Source of the DNA: Antrodiella citrinella | Taxonomy: Eukaryota > Basidiomycota > Agaricomycetes > Polyporales > Steccherinaceae | Direction of reading: 5' to 3' | Assembly: GCA_004802725.1 (NCBI GenBank) | Contig: SGPM01000134.1 | Location: forward strand, 1 to 64,000 | Length of the DNA stretch: 64,000 bases | Made by a program: the position numbers and the translations under genes | The notes under the pieces: generated by a model | The model's input: the letters and a program-made list of their open reading frames with translations, nothing else | What the model was told of the DNA's origin: nothing | Database searches by the model: none | Part shown: piece by piece, positions 1-11,472 of the stretch | Layout of the letters: each line of letters starts with the position of its first letter | Numbering within the stretch: the stretch's first letter is position 1

Positions 1-469
1 CAGCATTCTCATTGTTACCTTGGAGTATCTGCAAGACATAGCTTGTATGTTGTATCGAGCCCGTGTCTACGCTGTATCTGACTCGTATATCCTCAAGCAA
101 CCCTAGAACTCAAAGTTTCCGCCACTCCACGGGATGAAAATGGGACACGCGAGAGACTGGCCAAGCTTGCTGAGAGTTTTCGAGCTGCGCTCGCAGCAGG
201 CATGACTACAGGTCATCATGGTCCTGTCCGACATACATTCTTTCATGATGTGATCCGAGAGGCTGACGAGGCGAGTTATGTTTATGCGATTTTGAGCCAG
301 GCTTATATTCTGCGCCCCTCCAGTTCGTGAAGGTCTCAAAAATTGAGTCGGCGCCACATAGATCCCAAATTCCTTCTTTCTTTCGCAGGTCAGGTATGTG
401 CCGGTGTATCCATATAACATTATCTCATTCCCCCTGACTTCATTTGATTAGTAATCGACCCCTCGCACA

Positions 470-2160
470 GCTCCAAGAATTCTTCCGGCGAAGCTCGACG
501 CCTTTTTGGACCCACACCAACTGCTCGGAAAATCCGCTAAAATGATCATCACGTTCGACGGCTTGCAATCTCTCCCGGAGCTCATGTCCTTGGGTGACAG
601 CGACCCCGCCGATGTCTTCCTGGAGCTCCGCCGTGCGATCTGGCAGATGAAAGACTTTTACATCTGAGCAGTTTTCATCAGCACGGCTAGCGAATACCAT
701 CTTTTCCATCCTTTTCCACGTCGCGACTCCGTTGACGAGCGTAGATCGTTCCCGCCGATTACGGAGATCGAGATGAATCCTTTTGCACACCGTGTATCGG
801 GTGACGGATCATGAACACTAGACCGTATCGTGTCTACATGTCACATATCTCACCTCGGACGACCATTGTAAGTTTCTTGCCTTCACACTGGTTGTTTTTT
901 ACTTACGCAAGAATGCGACTGTAGGTTTGGCGCCCTGTACGACAACATCGACCATCCTGACAAGCTGACTCTCAGAGACGCTGTGCTTTCCACGCTCATG
1001 GGTAATCCTGTCGACGGCAGAGATGGTTCCTCTTCTGTCCAGCTGGTTCTACTTGCTGCCCGCCTCCCCCTCGACTTTGAGTCCTCATCAGACTGGGTTC
1101 ACGGTGACATGGAACGCATCCTGGTGGCGAACCACGTGCGTGTCTGCCTCACTGCACCCGGGGGCACGGGAGCAGACGACGTTCGTATGACGACTGTCTC
1201 CAGCTCAGGGCCTCTGATCGTCGACGTTGCTGCCAGTCATTTGGGAGAGAGCTCACCAGAGGCTCTCTTATACCACATCGACAATTCAAATGTCAGCCCC
1301 GGATTTGGAGGCAAGATGCTTGCCTCTTTACTCATCTTGCAGTCCCGTGCCAGATCCAATGCATGCAAACCAGCAGATCCACTCATATTCATGAATATGT
1401 CACCCGAGGAAGTGTTGAGGGTGGACGGGTTTCGAGAGAAACGTATCGTCCGGGTACCTGACTTCCTGGATGCGTTGCTTGCGAGCCAGGATGTGCGGAA
1501 GACGGTGCCTTCCCGCTTCCGCCATTCCGACGACAAGGACGTCCCACTGGAAAGCGTCTTTGCGGAAGCATTCTTGTACTTTAATCATTTCATCCAGGTC
1601 GAAGACTACGGGACTGTGAGCCAGGAGCATCTCTTGTACTTCATGAACTCCAGTGCCGCTATCATCTGCCCTCCTCGTACCACGACTGGTTCCAGTGGTC
1701 GTAGTGGTGTCGACATCCTGATCCCCGTGCTGATGGGCATGCACTTCAAGAAGGAGAACGTAACTGCCATCCTCGTCCATGTCAATATCCGTCCTCCATA
1801 CGCAGAGGTTATTGCGACGGAACCCGAGCCCAAACTATTCAGCACAATGCGCCCATCCGCCCTCGGTCTCTTTGAACATGACTCGAGATCCACCACCCCG
1901 CCCCTGCCCAATCAATTCCCCCGCCGTCGTCGTCCACGTCACAGTACACATCGTACGACATCTGGTGCGCCGGGCTGAAGTCAGACACCTTCCCCGTCCT
2001 CCAGGAACACGGATCCGCTCACGAGATACTCCTCCTGCGCGCGCAAGGCTTCCTTAATCCGTTATCGAAGGGGGCTCTGACAACCACCGTCGTGCCTGTC
2101 GTTCATCGGGAAGACGTCGCGCGGAGACAGGAAGAATTGCGGCGACGTATGACCTCAGGT
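470..2160 (+). pseudogene. Decayed copy 1 of an Agaricomycete orphan family with nuclease-like C-terminal signature
   Basis: One frame can be followed from about 470, through a likely intron near 870-924, into a 331-codon stretch (983-1978). It ends in another frame with the motif YDIWCAGLKSDTF (around 1950-1990). A second copy of the same protein lies at 2518-3620 on the minus strand. Shared blocks include ALLYHID, ASLI, FDALLA, VRKAVP-like, FAEAF.YFNHF, a GVD.IPVLM block and the tail F..M.P.ALGLF. The order helix-with-Glu, GVDILIPV, then ILVHV resembles a PD-(D/E)XK nuclease core, but the usual final Lys is not there; this reading is inference. Two in-frame TGA codons interrupt the 5' part, at about 665 (after KDFYI) and 810 (at the Trp position of a GS-W-TLDR stretch). 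A short deletion plus frameshift lies near 1910. I judge it dead. Confidence 0.6.
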
Positions 2161-2517
2161 GAGTGTACACGCGGGCGTATCTTGGCGATGACGCTCTGAC
2201 TGACCGTGATCGACAGAATATTTGCAAGGACCCCACGGAAACGCGAACAACGGTGAACGGTTCGGTTAGGCCGAGTGTTAAAGGACCCCGATGTGTTGTT
2301 TTCTTGAGGACCGGAGGACGAATCCTGTGTTTCTCCCGTTCGACGTGTAATTTCTGTATAGCGAGTCCAGCCCGCGGGTCTGCATTAGACAAGGTTTTGT
2401 TCCATGTACTACTACAAAACAAGTTACAAGTGTGTTACTTGGCTCATTGACAAAATAATTCTCTTCTGACATAGGGAAAACCGTACCAAGTTTCCTGTGC
2501 CGCCGCATCGCTTTGCA

Positions 2518-3620
2518 CTATGCAACAAAATATTCCCTACAACTACAGCATGTCCGCACATATAGGGGATACCAGCAATCGGACGGTTGATCGCGAATGC
2601 CTTGTGCACGCAGAAGAATCCGTTCGTATCGGGGATGTAAACTAGATGACCGTGGTATAACGGGGAATGTGTCCGGTTTTAATCCAGCACACCACACGTC
2701 GTACGCCGTATACTTGGCCTCCTCGTGATGTTCGGAACTTCCTATGGATTGGATGTGTGTAGTGTCAGATGCCAACGCAAACACAAGGCGCACCACGGGG
2801 AGTGGGGTAGCATGCTTGAAAAATAGACCGAGAGCGAATGGAGACATCGCATCGAACAGCCGGAGCTGAGGTACCGCTGTGTACATGGATGCCGACGTGG
2901 ACGAAGATGGCTGTCATGTTTTCCTTCTTCAGGTGCACGTCCATCAGCACGGGGATCGGAAGGTCGACACCACACTGGCAGTCGTTTGGGCAGACGACAG
3001 CAGCACCGCGGGTCATAATGCACCAGAGATGTTCCTGATTGATGACCTCGTAGTCCTCGACATTCAAGAAATGGTTGAAGTAGATGAATGCCTCTGCAAA
3101 AGCACTTTCCAGCGGGATACCCTTCTCGTCGAGACAGCGAAAGCAGGCGGGCACCGCCTTCCGTACGTCCTTCCAAGCAAGCAGTGCATCGAAAAACTCG
3201 GGCACCCTGACTACACGCCCCTCCAAGAATCCATCCGACCGAAACTGGTCGGGTGGTATAGTGTTAGTAAGAAGCGAAATCGGTGTGCTGGCTTTGACAG
3301 CGGCGTCACGCGCCTCCGTGATAATCAGCGAGGCGAGAACTTCACCCCTTCGACCGGGGTCGACGTAGGAGTGGTCGATGTGGTACAGAAGGGCTGTCGA
3401 AACTTCCAAAAGTCGACCATAGCCCATGACAGCTGCAACAGCCTCTGCGAGTAGAGGTTCTGAGGCAGAGATAGTCGACATAGGAACTTCCGAGGACGCA
3501 CAGATGCAAATGCGCATGTGCTTCTCCACCTGGCGACGTTCTTCTTCACCTTGCGTCCAGAAAAAACCTTCGAACCTAAGGGAAAGGCGGATTGTAAGAA
3601 AGGCCAGCTCTTGTGAGGTT
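2518..3620 (-). pseudogene. Decayed, 5'-truncated copy 2 of the same orphan family
   Basis: The minus-strand frame from about 3620 down to 2870 matches copy 1 block by block: MRICI, STALLYHIDHSYVDPG, FFDALLAWKDVRKAVP, FAEAFIYFNHF, GVDLPIPVLMDVHLKKENM. It then shifts by one base near 2880 into the frame that carries LFDAMSPFALGLFF, PVVRLVFALASD and YDVWCAGLKPDTFPV. The tail kept here (PVVRLVFALASD) is missing from copy 1, so the two copies have decayed independently. Upstream of about 3620 similarity to copy 1 stops and sequence related to the F-box gene at 28 kb begins on the opposite strand, so the 5' end has been lost by rearrangement. The two copies face each other tail to tail, about 350 bases apart. 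Confidence 0.6.
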
Positions 3621-3621
3621 G

Positions 3622-3890
3622 GAGGAATTGCTGCTCGTGTACTACGTGGACTTCTCGGATGCGGACGTCGCGCTCCTGAATTCGGGAGTCGGTACATGTC
3701 GGAGGAAAGACATTTACTAGCCACACCTGCTTTCGTCACTGCGACCATGTCGCGGTTGGCTCTGCACAGCTCTGCACCGGCGTGATGAGCATTTCTTCTT
3801 TTGTGAGTCTTTGTCTGGTCGTTATGCGATGATATACATTGATGTTGATTTTGCAGTTTCTTTTATCCGTTCCACTTCCACCAGCGCTGA
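3622..3890 (+). pseudogene. 3'-end fragment of an F-box gene
   Basis: Plus-strand bases from about 3622 encode LEELLLVYYVDFSDADVALL followed by NSGVGTCRRK. This is nearly the C-terminus of the minus-strand F-box gene at 27958-29769 (LEELLLVYCMYFSDADVALL, then NSVVGTCRRK). DNA similarity continues past the coding part, for example agtctttgtctggtcgtta, to about 3890, so non-coding 3' sequence or an intron was copied as well. A stop (TAC TAG) replaces TAC GAG of the other copy, and there is no F-box or leucine-rich region upstream. It is a dispersed fragment, not a gene. It begins exactly where orphan-family copy 2 ends. Confidence 0.65.
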
Positions 3891-4759
3891 AAGTTCCACG
3901 CGAAACGTGTTTACTCCGCTTGAACCTGCAATCCAATATTAATTAACACCATGATGAAGCTGAAGAGACGACTAGGATGACCATCTGTGTTAATTGTCGC
4001 GTGACGTCAAGGAACAAAGCTGCCGACAATCACAGACAAACAAAGACGTGGCGAATCGAATCTCGATCGCCACCTGAAGTCGAACTTGAAAGCCTTGAAT
4101 CTCCTTCAACTTCAACATGACAACACTGTCATTTACAACAAACTCGTTGTTGGACGAGCAGGCGTATGTTCCTGACAAATTGTTGAGGACGAAGATACTG
4201 ACTGCGCGTCTTTCTTGCGATATCGGAAAGGTGCTCATATATTGTTCACCTTGATGCAAACTTGGGACGCGTTTTCCTATCTTGACCCTCGCAATCTCAT
4301 TTCCAGCTCTCTAGCATGATCTCGTATCATCCCATAGAACAGCATATAACCCGAACCGTAATCACGGAAGATTTCCAAAAGCCGCTGAGACAGACGCAGC
4401 ACATGCATGTATGAACGTTTATCAATCCTTATGCACCTGTTTATGACCGTGTCAACATAGGTCAACATATTGGTCTAGTAAATGCCCCGGACACCGCCTT
4501 CCATCACTCCGCGCACATATATCAGCGGGTTGCGGAGCTCTTTCCAATTGATCCGTCGATAACATGGCATACACCCGCACATATATAACTGGTTCCCTCT
4601 CCACAGGACGTTTCTGCAGAGTTGAATCTCTCTTCACTTTCGCTTCCACTTTTCACTTTGAAAATTTTGATACATCCTTTTTGGCCAGGCGCCTCCTCCC
4701 TCGTTCACGACCTTCAAGCTTTAATCTTACTCAACCCACAGTCACTTTCATTTGCCACG
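3891..4759. other. Intergenic, no gene recognised
   Basis: Only short overlapping frames without family motifs are visible. The last 200 bases before 4760 are pyrimidine-rich with TATA-like 'catatata' stretches near 4515 and 4580. They are the likely promoter and leader of the secreted RlpA-like gene. Confidence 0.4.
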
Positions 4760-5387
4760 ATGTTCGCTATCAATACCTTCATCTTCTTCCTTGTGTCTTT
4801 GTTTGCTCTGGGATACACCGCGCCCGTGACGTCTGGTACCGGCCAAGGTACATACCATCCCCACTTTCCCCATGCACGCGTACGTTGCTCATTACCCCAT
4901 ATTACGCAGCCACATTCTACACCCCCGGACTAGGTGCTTGCGGTGGAACAAACAGCGAATCAGATCTGATTGTAGCTGTGTCCACACAAATTTTCACTGG
5001 ATTCCCGTGAGTTATACCACACATCTGAAGTATACGAGGTGATATTGACGGAGTTGAACAGCGGTGCCGGTGCAAACCCTAACCTGTACGATGCCTGTTG
5101 AAACGCTGCTGCTAGCTAACTGACATCACTCCGTCCTTCTCAGGAACCCAATCTGCGGCAAGCAACTGACAGCGACATGTACGCTCTCAACCTTCTCCGC
5201 TTGTAATTGACGTACTCACGTTCTCTCTCCTCTCTCCGCAGTCGAAGGGAAATCCGTCAGTGTGACTGTCGTCGATGAATGCGCCGGTTGCGCTCTCAAC
5301 GATATCGACTTGTCGCCAGCTGCATTTAACCAGCTCGCGGATCCTAGTGCGGGTCGGCTGTCCGGTGTGCGCTGGACCCTTGGCTAG
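4760..5387 (+). CDS. Small secreted RlpA/expansin-like double-psi beta-barrel protein
   Basis: Five exons (4760-4847, 4910-5006, 5062-5085, 5144-5178, 5242-5387) join in phase into 129 codons. The N-terminus is a signal peptide (hydrophobic FFLVSLFALGYTAP). The mature part reads ATFYTPGLGACGGTN, then NPICGKQLTAT, GKSVSVTVVDECAGC and a C-terminal DLSPAAFNQLADPSAG with RLSGVRW. These are hallmarks of the RlpA-like double-psi beta-barrel (DPBB_1) family seen in fungal expansin-like and barwin-like small secreted proteins. VVDEC contains the conserved Asp, and four cysteines could form disulfides. Such proteins act in the cell wall or apoplast, often on polysaccharide, with no enzymatic activity established for most. 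No second carbohydrate-binding domain follows, so it is the short single-domain form. The start is the ATG that opens the signal peptide. Confidence 0.88.
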
Positions 5388-5737
5388 ATTTGAGTCTCGA
5401 AGCGGCCTGAGAGAAGGATGATGGATATTTAAGTGAGCCTGCTTAACATAGTATGGTTTGAGTATTTACAGGTCTTTGGGAGCTTTATTGTTGAAATGGA
5501 ATGTGAAGTGAACGCCTCGCAGAGATGTGATATGACAACATCAGCGCAACCTGCAGCAGGATACATTGAATACACGTCAATTAGCTTCAGAACATGTACA
5601 CCTGCAGTAGAAACACGACGGGAGTTGGTATAATGAAAGCAACAAGCAACGAAACAAATGGTACAAGAACACTGATACAATCCGTCCATCAAACAAGCAA
5701 ACATCCAAGAAGAGAGCATGCGCAGGCAGCACGAGGA

Positions 5738-6524
5738 TCAGACTTCATACTCATGAAAAACGCATTGCTTATACTGATCCTCTTCAAGAGCTTCTTTCGT
5801 CATCAACATGTCCTTGACCTAATATAAGGTCAGATGTATGCGCATATATCAAGAGCATATACGCTCACCTCTGGAGGGGGATTCAATCCTAGAGCTTCGG
5901 CGCGTTCCCAACGTTCCAGTCGAGTAACGCCTACGCAAGGCCCATATTCGTATGACCTGATAAGAAATAAGTATACGGCAGGATGGCCGGGAAGTAAATA
6001 TCGCGCGTACAGGTCAAAAATGCGGAGAATGTGGTGTATCTTATTCTGAGCCTGTGCATGGACTAGGGTTAGCATGCCGTCAGCATTGTCGCGAAACCAA
6101 CGTAAGGAAACACAAGAGACTCACTCGGTTGCATATACCCCATCTTCTCCTTCGCCGCTGCATACGGCTTTTTCCATTTCGGATCATTCAATCGCAGCTT
6201 TGCAGGAGCATGCGTGACAGTGGGCTCCTGCACGTCAGTCGTATCCTGTGAGTTCTCCTCTCCTTGACGAGAATCGAAGACCCGCTTCGTCCTCTTCCCT
6301 TCGCCATCTTCAAGCTTCCTCTTCCTGCTCCCGGCAGTCAATTCCTCCGCATCCTCCACAACACCAACTTTTCCTAAGCCATCGGAAGAGGATGCTGTAG
6401 TGGGTGCTTTGCCTTTGCCCTTCCCACCGTTGGCGTTTGCGGATGTAGCGCGGCGGGAGTTGAACTGGAGGCGTCCTTGTTTCAGCGCTGCTGAAGTCGA
6501 TTGGGGTTCTTTTCTTGCAGACAT
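5738..6524 (-). CDS. POLD4: DNA polymerase delta subunit 4 (small accessory subunit)
   Basis: Four exons (6125-6524, 6011-6062, 5869-5956, 5738-5818) give 206 aa. The N-terminal two thirds is basic, Ser/Lys-rich and probably disordered, with KRKLEDGEGKRTKRVF as a likely nuclear localisation signal. ALKQGRLQFNS near residue 15-25 resembles a degenerate PCNA-binding peptide. The C-terminal domain is diagnostic for Pol delta p12/Cdm1: KLRLNDPKWKKPY, then QNKIHHILRIFDL, SYEYGPCVGVTRLERW and ERAEALGLNPPPEV. The protein stabilises the polymerase delta holoenzyme and helps its contact with PCNA. I chose the ATG at 6524 (MSARKEP); the frame is open further upstream but has no ATG there. It is divergently arranged with RPB7, 311 bases away. 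Confidence 0.9.
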
Positions 6525-6835
6525 GGGGAGAGTTGATTGAGAGTGATGCTGGGCGGAGACTTCGGCTGGACGATGCAGTTGCTTCCGTTGTTTGGTCGTG
6601 TGTGGCAAGAGCTTCGTACCTTAGCGCTTATTTACAATGCACGTGACTCACGGCATTTGCTGTCTGTCTGACTCTGAAGTCGCGCAGACTCTGGCAACTC
6701 ACTCCCGAGTCACCTCTCAGCACGCCACATTCTTTACGACAATATCCACCGATTTATCTTCAGAGAAGTGCTTGTTGATTGCGCCGTCTTTATCCGACTG
6801 CTGCACGATCACGCGCAGTTCTCGCATCCACCAGG
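6525..6835. promoter_or_regulatory. Shared upstream region of POLD4 and RPB7
   Basis: This 311-base interval separates the start codons of two divergent nuclear housekeeping genes, so it must hold both promoters. It contains no clear TATA box. Specific factor sites cannot be assigned with confidence from sequence alone. Confidence 0.4.
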
Positions 6836-7623
6836 ATGTTCTTCATTGTGAGTGTTCACGCGAGACTCATTCTGGCTTGAGACTGGTCTGATGTTCTCAT
6901 CACAGAAAGAGCTGTCGCATACCATCCTTCTGCATCCCTCTTACTTTGGCCCTCGCATGCTGCAATACCTCGAGTCGAAACTCTACGCCGACGTGGAAGG
7001 CACATGTTCTGGTCAATTCGGATACATCATCGCCGTCGTCTCCATCCTGGACATAGGGAAGGGCATGGTGCTGAGTGGGAGTGGTCAAGCAGAGTTCATC
7101 ACGCGATATCGAGCCATCGTGTTCAAGCCGTTCAAGGGGGAGGTTGTGGATGGTGTCGTGAATAACGTCAACAAGGTGCGTCCCGTTGTCGATGTGAGTG
7201 ATACTCGTGCTGATGGACGGGTCTTTAGATGGGCTTCTTTGCGGATGTTGGCCCTCTGACGGTCTTCGTATCACATCAAGTACGTCTCCAACACTTCAAT
7301 TATCCTCGCCGTTTCTGACCATGTGTGATAGCTCATCCATCCAGACATGAGATTTGACCCGAACTCAAATCCACCATCCTTCGCTTCTGACGACCAGGTA
7401 CCTCCCGTCCTTCATTCCCTGACTCGAGTATTTGATTCTCACCCCACGGACTCAGATCATAGAAAAGAACACAAAAGTACGACTGAAAATCGTAGGTACG
7501 CGTGTAGATGCTACTGAGATTGTGAGTTCTCTCCATCCCAGTCGTACCTCATACTTCACTAACGGTCATGACCAGTTTGCAATCGGTACCATAAAAGAAG
7601 ACCACTTGGGTGTCATCGACTAA
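6836..7623 (+). CDS. RPB7: RNA polymerase II subunit RPB7
   Basis: Six exons (6836-6847, 6906-7175, 7229-7279, 7332-7397, 7456-7521, 7576-7623) join in phase into 170 aa, the normal length for RPB7. The first exon encodes only MFFI. The N-terminal RNP-like domain (KELSHTILLHPSYFGPRM, KLYADVEGTCSGQFGYIIAV, GQAEFITRYRAIVFKPFKGE) is followed by the OB-fold/S1-like domain (NKMGFFADVGPLTVFVSHQ, NSNPPSF, VRLKIVGTRVDATEIFAIGT) and ends in EDHLGVID. RPB7 pairs with RPB4 as the stalk of RNA polymerase II and binds emerging RNA. All introns are 51-60 bases, typical of the organism. Nothing unusual was seen. Confidence 0.97.
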
Positions 7624-7957
7624 TGCTTGTGCCATATGTATCTATAACCTATACCGTCTGTGCTTTTTCATTATGCTTCCTATGTAATCGCTATTTGTAC
7701 CATCTGCCGAGCTCTCAAACTGTCACCTACCAACGACGTCGTAGTGTATAACTCAATCTGAGGATTATTAACAAATCACATCAACCTAGGGCCTAGTATG
7801 GCGCATGCAACATCTATGATCTACATACGGGAATCCAGGAAAAAGGAGCCTGATTGCCCATTACACGTCAACGGAGACATCAAAAAGCAATAATGAAAGG
7901 TATAGAATGATAAGGACAGGAGAGAACGACGTCCACAAGACCAGCCAGTGAGCACCT
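7624..7957. other. Convergent 3' intergenic region
   Basis: The interval lies between the RPB7 stop and the stop of the potassium transporter on the other strand. No reading frame or repeat of note was seen; it must carry both 3' ends. Confidence 0.4.
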
Positions 7958-10900
7958 TCATATCGACGCGCTGATACCGACGTGGATGATCCTATGAAGG
8001 AAAGACAGTCAGATCAACGCTAAATCGGAACTATGAAGCGACGAGACGTACTTATCAGCAGCGCTCAGCCAATTCGCCGTTTCCGGGAACATCGTCGCTG
8101 CACACGAACGCCATCAGTCCCAGTCAACGCGCCAAAGACAGAGAAACCAGACTCACAAACTGTAGCATAGAGATCATCAATCAAGAAGTGCCGTATCCAG
8201 TTCGCAGGGACAGTGAGTTTTCCAGCACGTATTTGTTTGCTGGTCACCACATAATGCGGGACACTGCACACAAGCCAATTAACCGTCCGCAATCATCAGC
8301 AGCAAGGAGGCAAGCACAGGACGTACATATGCGTTGCAGTCGCCACGACCTCCTGGATCCCGCGAATGACCTCTGCAGCCCCTCTCGGGTCGATCCTCCG
8401 CTCGATCTCGCTAATGTGCTCCACGATAGCAGCGACGCTGACGTCGAAGTCGTCGCGGAAGCCGAGGTGGTAGGTAACGCCATAGAAGCCGTCTATCGTG
8501 CGGACTTTGGTGACGAGGTAGCGGTCTTCGGGGGAGACGCGGGCGACGGGGAGCATACGAACAGATAAGAAGATCTAAAGATGGATGGAGTAAGTAGTGA
8601 AGGTNAAGGCATCGGGGGGAAGAAACATACAACAACGCGAGGAAGAGCAGGCCATTGACGGAAGAAACCTGGGGAAGACTCATCAGCGTTCATTCTCAGA
8701 CAACGATGTANGGCAAGAAATACTCACTGACGAACGAATGCGGTACGCCCCTCCCCGTGGTCAACTTGTGGAAAACCGCACACGTCGGTATCCGCGCCAA
8801 CACCGTCGACCCAATCGCGCCCGACTCAGACGCATCGTCGTTTTTCNTATGGTCATGATCCAGAACATAGTACGTCGACTTCTTCAGCTCGTGCGACCCC
8901 TCGGACGTCAGATCCGGCTCGATGTCGNTGTGCACAGGGTCCAGCGCAGTCGCGTCTTTCTCTTTGGTGATCGCGACTTCGAGCATGTCGTCGCCTTCAT
9001 CCTGGCGCACGATAATGTGTCGCAGGTTGCGTCTGTTGTTGCCGTCAAANTCGTCCTCGAGAGACTNCGCACACCGGATGAGTATGATTGTATATNAGGG
9101 CTAGATGTAAAACGTACCCGGGCCCACGACCAAAATGTCATGATACAGACCCTACAGACGTCAGATGCGTCAGCACAGTAAGAGCGAGCACGCCACCGGT
9201 ATACGCACAATAAGATACCAATCATCAAAGGAACCCAGGCTCCATGGGGGATTTTCTTCAACGCTGCACCCCAGAAAAGACCTACACACGATGATGAGTT
9301 GATTGGCTAGTGCTTCATGTCCCAGCTTACCATCGAAGAAACCGAAAGTCAAGACAAATGCGACAGCNACGACGATGGGTAGTTTCTTCACATATCTGAT
9401 TTGAAGCGCGATCAACATGGTGGTCGTAAACATGACCGTGGACACCGCAAATCTATCACAAAGTATAAATGAGTTGGANTAAGAGACGACGATCTGGTAA
9501 CAGCAGCATACCCGTAAGCGTTGGTCAAATTTGTNGGACTGTTGAATGCAGCAACGACAACGACGGTAGCGATGAGCACTGGGAANNTTTCAATTAGCTA
9601 TCGGAGCGACAAGCACGAAATAAATGTAAGTCGCACAAATCCAGTTGACGAGAGGTATGTACACCTGGCCCTGAATAGTATCAGANGTATANTACATACG
9701 CAGCCTAGCAGTGAAACNGTAAGCGATCAATCCGGTGAAACCAGGGGNAACACGTACGGAGGGAAGCTACGTGTGTTCACAAGCTGTTGGGTGAGACTGA
9801 ACGCAGCAGTGATCAATGCCTGCGACGCGATAATCTGCGATACCAGAGTAAGCCCCTTATCAACATTNAAAAACAATNAGAGAAAGCTCACAGTGGCAAG
9901 GATCGCAACGACGAAGGTNATCCTAGAATGAATGGCGTGAGAACATGTGGAAACGATCAGACGACGNCATGAAGTACCAGTAGAGTGCACCGTTAGGAGG
10001 ACCAGGAATAGTGTTGTAGAANAAGTTTGGCAAGACCTTCTCGCCATCTTTGATAAGACGCGCTCCTTGGCCGAGGTACGCAAGAACAAGAGACGGATAT
10101 ACGAATCCGGTGAATGAAATCTAGAAATTTGGTGCAGCCAGAGGTCAACTTCATGGAGTGACCATCTACACAGGGTGCTTACTTGGATCGAGAGCATGTT
10201 AAATTGACCCAAGCTGACGAGTGTCATCAGGATATGCTACACGGGAGATAACGACATGACTCACTTTGCAAACATTGCTTCACATCCGGTTACGGCAAGC
10301 AGGATACCAGCGAGCAAATCATAGTCACCAGTGCGAGTGAATACTATGATAAAGATGCGTCAATGAAGTCATATGTGACGAGAAGTAGACCACGTACGAA
10401 GAACTGCTCTTGACGGGTCAAAAGCACGGAATATACCAGGGTGGGCTGTGATATTGGCAATACCGGTCCCTGCGAGGAGTGAAAGCCATAGGAAGGTGAC
10501 TGTCGTTCATACCGTTGAGTCAAAACGCCAACATAACTATTTTCATTACTCACTGGGAGCGAAGAGGAACGAAATGAAGGTAGTCCCTCGGAACTGGAAC
10601 AAGAACAATACAACCAATATAGCCTGCGTCGACTGGTTAGTTGCCCCACAACCAACGTAGACGAATCGCATTGCTCACGATGGATATAGGTGTGATGTCT
10701 GATGTCACACTGGGTTTGGCGACCGCTATACCAGCAACTGCACTCGTCACGGACACAGCTGGGGTGAAGACACCGTCAGCGAGGGTGAGACTGGTTCCGA
10801 ACAGAGCCTAGAATTCCTTTAAGTCATAGCGGGAAATAATGAGAAGCAACGTATGTACCCAGATCATCAAAGGCCATCGGACCTTCGATGATAGCTTAGA

Positions 10901-11472
10901 TGTGAACGAAGGGGTCTGCTTGTAACTGTCTCCGGTGAGTGTCCTGTCGGCGTCGAAGTCCTTGTCCTCGGGAGGGTAAAGACCTTGAAACAATGCAAAG
11001 GTACCACCCTCCCCTTGACAGATATCCTGTCAGCAGATGGATCGAAAGCCATGAGAAGACCGTTGGCAGACCTTCGTAAGTACCAAAGTGAAGGGCGATG
11101 AAGACCTGTTCGGGGTCGCTGTTGTCAACATCGACGATGAGGAGAAAGTAGCGGACAAACTCACGTATTTGATGAGAGGCAGTAGAGTCAAGGACCATAT
11201 GATTGCGCTAATACCGCCGATGACATCTTCCTCTGAGGGCACAGGACCAGAGGCGGGCCAAATGCCGTTCAATACATAGAGGGGAGATGTACCGATATCA
11301 GAGTAGATGATCCCTAGAAGAATCAAGGTCAGCTGGGTGAAGAAAAGGGAGTGGCTCAGTGCGAATACCCACCGAGCGTCTGGAAGCTGAGAGCTGCCAA
11401 AGCCAACCCATGCACATTGACGGCTGTGCGGCGCTGAGCAGGAATATGAACATTCGTAGCAGCGGAAGACAT
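7958..11472 (-). CDS. HAK: HAK/KUP/KT-type potassium transporter
   Basis: The gene opens at ATG 11472 (MSSAATNVHIPAQRRTAV) and ends at TGA 7958 after IIHVGISASI, with many introns. Recognised segments in order: LALAALSFQTLG joined to IIYSDIGTSPLYVLNGIWP (the HAK signature GxxYGDxGTSPLY in fungal form), IIWSLTLLPLIKYV, ALHFGTYEG joined to EGGTFALFQGLYPPEDKDF, then further hydrophobic segments down to a cytosolic tail with IRHFLIDDLYATV and MFPETANWLSAADK. The family has about 12 membrane spans and takes up K+ by H+ or Na+ symport at the plasma membrane, with expression often raised by K+ starvation. Twenty-one N bases fall between 8605 and 10022 and prevent exact translation of the middle. Otherwise the splice sites and frames look intact. 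Confidence 0.88.
8605..10022. other. Cluster of ambiguous bases inside the potassium transporter gene
   Basis: N occurs at 8605, 8711, 8847, 8928, 9050, 9067, 9096, 9368, 9479, 9535, 9586, 9587, 9686, 9692, 9718, 9748, 9868, 9878, 9919, 9967 and 10022. None was seen elsewhere in the window. Single, spaced Ns confined to 1.4 kb point to conflicting base calls (low coverage, two haplotypes or collapsed paralogues), not to a scaffold gap. Confidence 0.9.

Noticed and set aside
6525..6608. Longer POLD4 N-terminus above the ATG at 6524
   Set aside because: The extension begins at TTG with no ATG in frame, and the ATG at 6524 gives a typical N-terminus.
8411..8693. Small minus-strand Pro/Arg-rich frames in the potassium transporter region
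   Set aside because: They are out-of-frame shadows of transporter exons, interrupted by N bases.
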